A stretch of DNA of 15,927 nucleotides, from NCBI GenBank assembly GCA_964393335.1, contig CAYMTN010000123.1, forward strand, positions 1 through 15,927. Reading direction: 5' to 3'. Of this stretch, positions 8,392-13,582 are shown one piece after another (the first letter of the stretch is position 1; every line of letters starts with the position of its first letter). The position numbers and the translations under genes were made by a program. The stretch comes from CAYMTN01 sp964393335. GTDB taxonomy: Bacteria > Chloroflexota > Anaerolineae > Aggregatilineales > Aggregatilineaceae. Under the pieces are notes generated by a model, which saw only the letters and a list, made by a program, of their open reading frames with translations, did no database searches and had not been told where the DNA came from.

Positions 8392-9545
8392 CATGGGCAC
8401 ATACCCGCCGTAAACTGCTGCGTCCGGCGCTTGTGTTGGGCGTGGCGCTGGTGCTGATCGTTCCCACGCTGCCCGACGCACCGGCTGCGGCCCAGTCCGG
8501 CGGTTCCACGCACACCGTGCAATCCGGCGAAAACCTGTTCCGGATCGCGCTGCGTTATGGGTATACCGTCGAATACCTCGCCGCCGTCAACGGCATTGCC
8601 GATCCCACCACGATTTATGTCGGCCAGGTTTTGACCATTCCCGATCCCAACGCACCGGCCCCTGCTGAGCCTGCCCCGGCCAGCGTGCCCGAGCCGCTTC
8701 CCGTCGCGGTGAATCCGGCCCCGGCCCCGGCGACCGGCCCCGTCTACCATACCGTGCAGGCGGGTGAAACGCTGGCCAGCATCGGGCGTCTGTACGGCCT
8801 GAGCTGGCCGGAACTCGCCGCCGCAAACGGCCTGAGCAATCCGAACCAGATTTACGGCGGCCAACAGCTGGTCATCCCCGGCACCAGTTCGCCCGGCGCT
8901 GCCGCCGTTGCCCCGCCGGTCGATCAGGCCCCAGCCCCCGCCGTGAATCCGGCCCCGGCTCCGGCAGTCGGAGAGCGGACGCACGTCGTACAGGCGGGCG
9001 AGCACCTGGCCGCCATCGCGCGGGCCTATAACATAAGCTGGCCCGCCATCGCCCGCGCCAACAATATCACCGATCCCAACCAGATTTATGCCGGGCAGAC
9101 GCTCGTCATCCCCGCCACCGACGACGGGTTAGGCACCTACGCTCAACCGCAAACCTGGACTCCGCCCGCCGCCCCAATGCCGACCATCACCAGCGGCAAA
9201 CAGGTCGTGGTAGACCTCAGCGACCAGCGTGTGTACGCCTATGAAAACGGGCAGCTTGTGCGGAATGTGCTCGTCTCGACCGGGATGTGGGGTACGCCGA
9301 CCGTTTCCGGCGATTACAGCATCTATGTCAAATACGACTCGCAGCTTATGACCGGTCCTGGTTATTACCTGCCCGGCGTGCCCTGGGTCATGTATTTCTA
9401 CAAGGGGTATTCGCTGCACGGCACGTACTGGCACAACAATTTCGGCACGCCGATGAGTCACGGTTGCGTCAACATGCCCACGCCTGAAGCCCAGTGGCTC
9501 TACACCTGGGCACCCATCGGCACGCCGGTTCACGTCCAGCAGTAA
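8388..9545 (+). CDS. Secreted protein with three LysM domains and a YkuD L,D-transpeptidase domain
   Basis: A 385-residue exported cell-wall enzyme. Residues 1-35 are a signal peptide (basic TRRK, hydrophobic core, AAA-Q cleavage). Three LysM peptidoglycan-binding modules follow at about 41-85, 119-164 and 198-243, joined by Pro/Ala-rich linkers that both contain NPAPAPA. Residues about 271-385 are the YkuD catalytic domain with His344 in LHGTYWH and the catalytic SHGCVNMP motif (Ser357, His358, Cys360). The family forms 3-3 cross-links or attaches proteins to peptidoglycan through Cys acyl-enzyme chemistry; which of these applies is not readable. The ATG at 8388 has a strong AGGGGAG site 8 bases upstream. 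The gene has its own promoter and terminator, so it is probably monocistronic. Confidence 0.93.
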   Translation: MTWAHTRRKLLRPALVLGVALVLIVPTLPDAPAAAQSGGSTHTVQSGENLFRIALRYGYTVEYLAAVNGIADPTTIYVGQVLTIPDPNAPAPAEPAPASVPEPLPVAVNPAPAPATGPVYHTVQAGETLASIGRLYGLSWPELAAANGLSNPNQIYGGQQLVIPGTSSPGAAAVAPPVDQAPAPAVNPAPAPAVGERTHVVQAGEHLAAIARAYNISWPAIARANNITDPNQIYAGQTLVIPATDDGLGTYAQPQTWTPPAAPMPTITSGKQVVVDLSDQRVYAYENGQLVRNVLVSTGMWGTPTVSGDYSIYVKYDSQLMTGPGYYLPGVPWVMYFYKGYSLHGTYWHNNFGTPMSHGCVNMPTPEAQWLYTWAPIGTPVHVQQ

Positions 9546-9576
9546 CGGGCTGCGACCGGCTGTTTCACAGCGACAA

Positions 9577-9608
9577 AGACTGCCTCGTAGGGGCAGTCTC
9601 TTGTTTTT
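9577..9608 (+). terminator. Intrinsic terminator after the L,D-transpeptidase gene
   Basis: AGACTGCC (9577-9584) pairs perfectly with GGCAGTCT (9592-9599) around a 7-base loop, and TTGTTTTT (9601-9608) follows after one base. The stem starts 31 bases after the TAA stop, the classical layout of a Rho-independent terminator. Confidence 0.85.
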
Positions 9609-9618
9609 GCCCGCGACA

Positions 9619-9643
9619 CGGCGCACTCGATCCATGTGCGCCG
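9619..9643. repeat. Inverted repeat upstream of the MFS gene
   Basis: CGGCGCAC (9619-9626) and GTGCGCCG (9636-9643) are perfect 8-base inverted arms around a 9-base spacer. The right arm covers an alternative GTG start (9636) of the transporter, which would be buried in the hairpin and therefore is less likely to be used. It could be an operator or an RNA hairpin. Confidence 0.4.
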
Positions 9644-9658
9644 CCTTAACGTCAAAGA

Positions 9659-9670
9659 AGTGTGCACACT
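9659..9670. promoter_or_regulatory. 12-base perfect palindrome directly before the MFS start codon
   Basis: AGTGTGCACACT is a perfect 12-base palindrome ending one base before the ATG at 9672. Its position suits a repressor operator for the transporter, but no adjacent regulator gene is present, so this is inference only. Confidence 0.35.
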
Positions 9671-9671
9671 C

Positions 9672-10907
9672 ATGATCGCACCACCAGACTCCCAACCAGC
9701 CGCCCGCGCGTCATGGCGCAACCTGCCGCGCAACGTCTGGGTCGTGACTATCACCAGCTTTTTGACCGACATTTCAAGCGAAATGGTGGTCAACCTGCTG
9801 CCGCTCTTTCTCGCCAACGTGCTCGGCGTCAAGACCAACATCATCGGCCTGATCGAAGGCGTGGCCGAAACGACCGCCAGCCTGCTGAAAATTTTCTCCG
9901 GCTGGCTGTCGGATCGACTCCGCCAGCGAAAATGGCTGACCGTCACCGGCTACGCGCTGTCGTCGATCAGCAAGCCGTTTCTGTACGTCGTGACGTCGTG
10001 GGCCGGGGTGCTGGCCGTGCGGTTTTCGGACCGCGTCGGCAAGGGTATTCGCACCGCCCCGCGTGACGCCCTGATCGCCGATACCATCGACGATCAACAT
10101 CGCGGCGCGGCGTTCGGCCTGCACCGCGCCGGCGATACAGCCGGGGCCGCCCTGGGCATTCTGATCGCGCTGATCGTCGTCCTGGCGATGCAGTCCGGCA
10201 GCGTGACCCTCTCTCGTTCGACGTTTCAAACGGTCGTGCTGATCAGCATCCTGCCCGCCTTCCTGGCGGTGGCGGTCCTGGCTGGCGGGGCGCGCGACGT
10301 CCCGATCACTGGCCAGCGCGAGCCACCGCGCCTGTCGCTGCGCGGTTTCGACCGCCGCTTTCGCTGGTTCCTGCTGGCGATCAGTCTCTTCACGCTGGGC
10401 AACTCGGCTGATGCTTTTTTGATCTTGCTCGCGCAGGATCGCGGGCTGAGCGTGGCGGGCGTCCTGGGCATGCTGTTGACGTTCAACGTCATCTACGCGG
10501 CTATCTCCGGCCCGGCAGGGGCGCTGTCCGACCGGATCGGACGATCCCGCCTGATCCTCGGCGGCTGGACGGCGTACGGCATCCTGTATCTCGGCTTCGC
10601 GCTGGCCGGGGACGCGTGGGAGATTTGGACGTTGTACGCGCTGTATGGCATCTACTACGGCGTGACGGAAGGCACCGCCAAAGCGCTCGTCGCGGACCTC
10701 GTCGAACCGGGCCAGCGCGGCACCGCCTACGGCATTTACAACGCTGCCGTGGGCGTCATGGTGCTGCCTGCCAGCGTGATCGCGGGCGTGCTGTGGCAGG
10801 GTGCGTTCGGTTGGAACGGCTTCGGGGCGAGCGCGCCCTTCCTCTTTGGCGCGTCGATGGCCTTGATCGCGGTCGTGATGTTCGTCAGCACGCAGCGCCG
10901 CCGGTAA
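9672..10907 (+). CDS. Major facilitator superfamily transporter
   Basis: A 411-residue membrane transporter whose length and hydrophobic pattern fit a 12-helix MFS protein. Conserved elements are SFLTDISSEMV near residues 29-40, motif A GWLSDRLRQRK at 77-87, the loop DRVGKGIRTAPRD at 120-132, and a second motif A copy GALSDRIGRSR near 282-292 in the C-terminal half. The substrate is unknown; drug or metabolite efflux is the usual guess for this kind. In-frame GTG starts at 9636 and 9660 are possible, but the first lies in a hairpin arm and the second in a palindrome. The ATG at 9672, with AAGAAG about 11 bases upstream, gives a normal N-terminus. It follows the transpeptidase terminator, so it probably has separate control, though no clear promoter was seen. 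Confidence 0.87.
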   Translation: MIAPPDSQPAARASWRNLPRNVWVVTITSFLTDISSEMVVNLLPLFLANVLGVKTNIIGLIEGVAETTASLLKIFSGWLSDRLRQRKWLTVTGYALSSISKPFLYVVTSWAGVLAVRFSDRVGKGIRTAPRDALIADTIDDQHRGAAFGLHRAGDTAGAALGILIALIVVLAMQSGSVTLSRSTFQTVVLISILPAFLAVAVLAGGARDVPITGQREPPRLSLRGFDRRFRWFLLAISLFTLGNSADAFLILLAQDRGLSVAGVLGMLLTFNVIYAAISGPAGALSDRIGRSRLILGGWTAYGILYLGFALAGDAWEIWTLYALYGIYYGVTEGTAKALVADLVEPGQRGTAYGIYNAAVGVMVLPASVIAGVLWQGAFGWNGFGASAPFLFGASMALIAVVMFVSTQRRR

Positions 10908-10910
10908 ACG

Positions 10911-10946
10911 ACGGACCGGGACAGGTGGCGACCTGTTCCGGTCCGT
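10911..10946. terminator. Long hairpin between convergent MFS and iorB genes
   Basis: The arms 10911-10926 and 10931-10946 pair over 16 bases with one G-U wobble, around a GGCG loop. It begins 3 bases after the MFS stop and ends 27 bases before the iorB stop. No T-run follows on either strand, so it is a strong stem but an atypical terminator. It may work in both directions or protect mRNA 3' ends. Confidence 0.55.
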
Positions 10947-10973
10947 ATCGACTCCAATTCAGGCGAAAAAGCC

Positions 10974-11558
10974 CTAACCCGCCGTCGCCGTGCTGAGCGC
11001 CCTTCCCCGGCGGAACGCCTCGATGTTCTGCTGCACGAGCTTGTCACCCTTGCGCCCGAACACCTTGCCGATAGCGGCCTCCAGGTCACCGGCTGCCAGC
11101 GGTAGATACGCGGACGCCGCGCCCAGCAGCACCATGTTCGATGATCGTGTCGCGCGCATTTCCCTGGCGATGCGCTCGGCATCCACCAACTGCACGCGCG
11201 GGTACGCTGCCAGCGTGGTTAACACGCGGTCAAGGTCCGGGTAGTTCGGGATGTTGACCACCGGCGCGCGTTCCGCCACGATCACCCCATCCGCAGCCAG
11301 AAACGGCACGTAACGCAGCGTCTCCATCGGCTCCAGCGACAGCACCATGTCTGCCCCGCCGCTGGGAATCAGGTCCGAGAAAATGGGCCGGTCGGCAAAC
11401 CGCAGGTGGCTTTCGACCGAACCGCCGCGCTGGGACATGCCGTGTACTTCGGCCTGCTTGAGGCGCAGCCCGTTATCGACCGCCGCCACGCCGATGATCG
11501 CCGCGATCGACAGCACGCCCTGCCCGCCGACTCCCGCCAGGATCATGTCGTATTTCAT
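10974..11558 (-). CDS. iorB: Indolepyruvate:ferredoxin oxidoreductase, beta subunit
   Basis: A 194-residue protein of the pyruvate/ketoisovalerate oxidoreductase gamma-type domain family, full length for IorB. It begins with the glycine-rich GVGGQG loop (residues 9-14) and carries the hallmark EVHGMSQRGGSV (37-48). With IorA it oxidatively decarboxylates aryl pyruvates (indolepyruvate, phenylpyruvate) to aryl-acetyl-CoA, passing electrons to ferredoxin, in catabolism of aromatic amino acids. The ATG at 11558 overlaps the iorA stop (11557-11555) as ATGA, so the two subunits are translationally coupled. The stop is TAG at 10976-10974. Confidence 0.92.
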   Translation of the reverse strand: MKYDMILAGVGGQGVLSIAAIIGVAAVDNGLRLKQAEVHGMSQRGGSVESHLRFADRPIFSDLIPSGGADMVLSLEPMETLRYVPFLAADGVIVAERAPVVNIPNYPDLDRVLTTLAAYPRVQLVDAERIAREMRATRSSNMVLLGAASAYLPLAAGDLEAAIGKVFGRKGDKLVQQNIEAFRRGRALSTATAG

Positions 11559-13150
11559 GCCAGCACCTTCCTTTTACGCTTGGCCGTCTCGACGCATTCG
11601 CGCCGCGCGATGATCACCGACACGCCCGCGTAGGCCAGCTCCTCTTTGATCACCGCCACATTCGTATCGTGCTGGCGCGGCAGCGGCGTGATCACGCGCA
11701 CGTGCTCCGCCGGGACTCCGATCCCGATCGCGATGTCTTCCAGGTGGCCGGACCCGGTCGAGTCCTGCCCGCCGGTCATGGCCGTCGTTTCGTTATCCAT
11801 GATCAGCACCGTCACCGGCGACCCAGCATCGACCGCATCCAGCAGGCCGGTCATGCCCGAGTGGCTGAACGTCGAATCACCGATCACCGCGACGGACGGG
11901 ATCAGCCCGGCGTCCGCTGCGCCTTTCGCCATCGTGATCGACGCGCCCATATCGACGCACGCATATACCGCGTTATACGGCGGCAGCACGCCCAACGTGT
12001 AACACCCGATGTCCGAAAAGACGCGCCCCTTGCTGTATGCGTCCAGCGCCTGGTTGAGCGCCTGGAAGGTATCGCCATGCGGGCACCCGCTGCACAACTG
12101 CGGGGGCCGCCCGACGACGATTTCCGGCACCTCGAACGTCGATTCACCTGATTCTCGCCCCAACGCCCTGGCGACCAGCGTCGGGTTCAGCTCACCGGCG
12201 CGCGGCAGCGCCCCGTCCAGCCGCCCGTGTACCGTGTCCGCGTCGAACGGATAGCCGCGCAGCAGTTCCTCTACCAGCGGCATCCCCTCTTCCAGCACGA
12301 GCACAGATTCGCACGATTCGACCAGCCGCGCGATCAACCGCGTCGGCAGCGGATACTGCCCGATCTTCAACACGGGATGCGGGCAGCCGTCCGGGAAGTT
12401 TTCCATCAGGTAGTTGTACGCGATCCCGCACGCGATGATCCCCAGGCTGGTATCCGCGCCATCCTCGTAGCGGTTCAGGAACGAGACTTCCGACTCGGCC
12501 TCAAAATCGCGCTGTGCTTCGAGCAACGCCGCGTAATTCTTGCGCGACACGGACGGCAGCAGCACGAATTGCAGGCGGTTGGCGGGCAGCGACAGCGCGT
12601 TTTCCGGCACCGGGTCGCGCCGGTTGATGTCCGCCCGCGAATGGGACAGCCGCGTCGTCAGCCGCACGAGCACCGGGATGCCGTATTTTTCCGACAGGTC
12701 AAACCCGTAAAAAGGAATGTCATACGCTTCTTGCTGGTTGGATGGTTCCAGGGTGGGGATCAGCGCGAATCGCCCGTAGTAACGCGAATCCTGCTCGTTC
12801 TGCGAGGAGTGCATCGACGGATCGTCTGCCACCGCGTACAGCAGGCCGCCATGCGCCCCGGTGATAGCCGAGTTCATGAGCGGGTCGGCGGCCACGTTCA
12901 ACCCGACGGGTTTCATACACACCAGCGCCCGCTTGCCGGCGTAGGACATGCCGAGCGCGGTTTCCATCGCCGTTTTTTCGTTGGACGACCACGCGCTGTG
13001 CACCCCCCTCGCCGCCGCCTCGCCGGATCGCTGGATGTATTCCGTGATCTCGGTGGACGGCGTACCAGGATAAGCGTACACGCCCGATAGGCCCGCGTCC
13101 AGCGCACCCTGGGCCAGCGCTTCGTTCCCTAACGGTACGAACTTCTCCAT
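11555..13150 (-). CDS. iorA: Indolepyruvate:ferredoxin oxidoreductase, alpha subunit, lacking the C-terminal ferredoxin domain
   Basis: A 531-residue thiamine-diphosphate-dependent subunit. The N-terminal pyrimidine-binding domain has YPGTPSTE (27-34) and NEKTAMETALG. The C-terminal TPP-binding domain has CSGCPHGDTF from Cys353, DIGC to Cys383, GDSTFSHSG (424-432) and MDNETTAMTGGQ (451-462). Cys353, Cys356, Cys383 and Cys519 (RREC) may hold the proximal iron-sulfur cluster. Family members usually continue about 80-120 residues further with a dicluster ferredoxin-like domain. Here the protein ends 12 residues after Cys519 in a basic tail (AKRKRKVLA) and the stop overlaps iorB, so that domain is absent and not merely out of frame. 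The ATG at 13150 has AAAGGG 7 bases upstream. It is divergent from the ABC exporter operon. Confidence 0.92.
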   Translation of the reverse strand: MEKFVPLGNEALAQGALDAGLSGVYAYPGTPSTEITEYIQRSGEAAARGVHSAWSSNEKTAMETALGMSYAGKRALVCMKPVGLNVAADPLMNSAITGAHGGLLYAVADDPSMHSSQNEQDSRYYGRFALIPTLEPSNQQEAYDIPFYGFDLSEKYGIPVLVRLTTRLSHSRADINRRDPVPENALSLPANRLQFVLLPSVSRKNYAALLEAQRDFEAESEVSFLNRYEDGADTSLGIIACGIAYNYLMENFPDGCPHPVLKIGQYPLPTRLIARLVESCESVLVLEEGMPLVEELLRGYPFDADTVHGRLDGALPRAGELNPTLVARALGRESGESTFEVPEIVVGRPPQLCSGCPHGDTFQALNQALDAYSKGRVFSDIGCYTLGVLPPYNAVYACVDMGASITMAKGAADAGLIPSVAVIGDSTFSHSGMTGLLDAVDAGSPVTVLIMDNETTAMTGGQDSTGSGHLEDIAIGIGVPAEHVRVITPLPRQHDTNVAVIKEELAYAGVSVIIARRECVETAKRKRKVLA

Positions 13151-13277
13151 GCAAATTCCCTTTCAAAACACTATTTTTCGAAACCTCACGCACACACGTG
13201 AAAACGTGCCCCCAGTATAGGACGCCCCGCCCCGGTCTACTATGGCATTCCGCCACGTCTTGCTGTGCCGAACGATA

Positions 13278-13291
13278 CTAGATCGATCCAG
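13278..13291. repeat. Imperfect 14-base palindrome beside the ABC-operon promoter
   Basis: CTAGATCGATCCAG pairs with itself at 12 of 14 positions and has the perfect core GATCGATC. It ends 2 bases before the -35 element of the promoter at 13294-13323, a place where a regulator could bind. No regulator gene is in the window; this is positional inference. Confidence 0.25.
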
Positions 13292-13293
13292 GC

Positions 13294-13323
13294 TGGACGT
13301 GTCACGCCCGGTATGGGTATAAT
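13294..13323 (+). promoter_or_regulatory. Sigma70-type promoter of the ABC exporter operon
   Basis: A perfect TATAAT at 13318-13323 is preceded by TGGACG at 13294-13299 (4 of 6 consensus) with an 18-base spacer. Transcription would start near 13330, about 250 bases before the first ABC gene, which leaves a long leader. It is the best -10 element found in the window. Confidence 0.6.
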
Positions 13324-13329
13324 GACAAG

Positions 13330-13582
13330 CTCGCCTGGTCGGGAAAGACCAGGAAGCGTTGGTATTTGCACTCAAAAGCTGCCCTGGTTTCAGCCAAACA
13401 GGTCAGCACGTCCTGTTCATCGCTTGGCGCAGAAGGCTCGCTTCGACCCGTTGGGGGCGCTTGGTGACGCCCCCGCTCCTGCATCGTTCAAGATTGCCGC
13501 AACCTATCGGATTCGTCGCACTGCTTCGCTTCCAGAACTGACGGTAAGTCTGCCGTAGCACCTAAAATGGAGAAGCGCCCTC
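13330..13582 (+). ncRNA. Long structured untranslated leader of the ABC exporter operon (possible attenuator)
   Basis: No recognisable protein is encoded between the promoter and the ATG at 13583. The leader holds four potential stems. Stem 1 is CCTGGTC/GACCAGG (13334-13353, loop GGGAAA). Stem 2 is CCTGGTTT/AAACAGG with a bulged G (13383-13402). Stem 3 is AACAGG/CCTGTT (13397-13417). Stem 4 is GGGGGCG/CGCCCCC (13453-13474, 8-base loop). Stems 2 and 3 share bases 13397-13402 and cannot form together, the arrangement expected of a switch. Stem 4 is GC-rich but lacks a T-run. No match to T-box, SRP, 6S, tmRNA or a known riboswitch core was recognised by eye. A GGAG ribosome binding site lies at 13569-13572. 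Confidence 0.4.
13366..13467 (+). CDS. Candidate 33-residue leader peptide within the ABC operon leader
   Basis: A TTG codon at 13366 lies 9 bases after AGGAAG (13351-13356) and opens a 33-codon frame. It begins (M)HSKAALVSAKQV, ends VGGAW, and stops at TGA 13465-13467 within the loop of the GC-rich stem 4. A ribosome on it would cover stems 2 and 3. The start codon is poor and there is no homology evidence, so it may be fortuitous. Confidence 0.18.
   Translation: MHSKAALVSAKQVSTSCSSLGAEGSLRPVGGAW

Noticed and set aside
12227..13090. Plus-strand frame of 287 codons opposite iorA.
   Set aside because: The opposite strand is a clear IorA with all family motifs; this frame is Arg/Gln/His-rich and is a codon-bias shadow.
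13213..13218. TATACT on the minus strand as an iorAB -10 element.
   Set aside because: No acceptable -35 element at 16-18 bases; too weak to list as a promoter.
13453..13474. The GC-rich stem as an intrinsic terminator.
   Set aside because: No T-run follows, so it cannot be called a Rho-independent terminator; kept only as a leader stem.
13302..13484. A 60-codon minus-strand frame, and a 70-codon frame at 13163-13375, upstream of iorA.
   Set aside because: No homology or plausible start signals; they lie across the divergent promoter region.
13330..13520. Leader as 6S RNA, SRP RNA, tmRNA, RNase P RNA or a T-box.
   Set aside because: No closed long rod, no GGAA-tetraloop SRP core, no CCA-ended tRNA-like part, no GAGGAAAGTCC-type RNase P core and no AGGGTGGNACCGCG T-box motif were seen on either strand.
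13265..13558. A 97-codon plus-strand frame before the ABC genes.
   Set aside because: Its GTG start lies upstream of the promoter it would need, it has no ribosome binding site, and no domain is recognisable.
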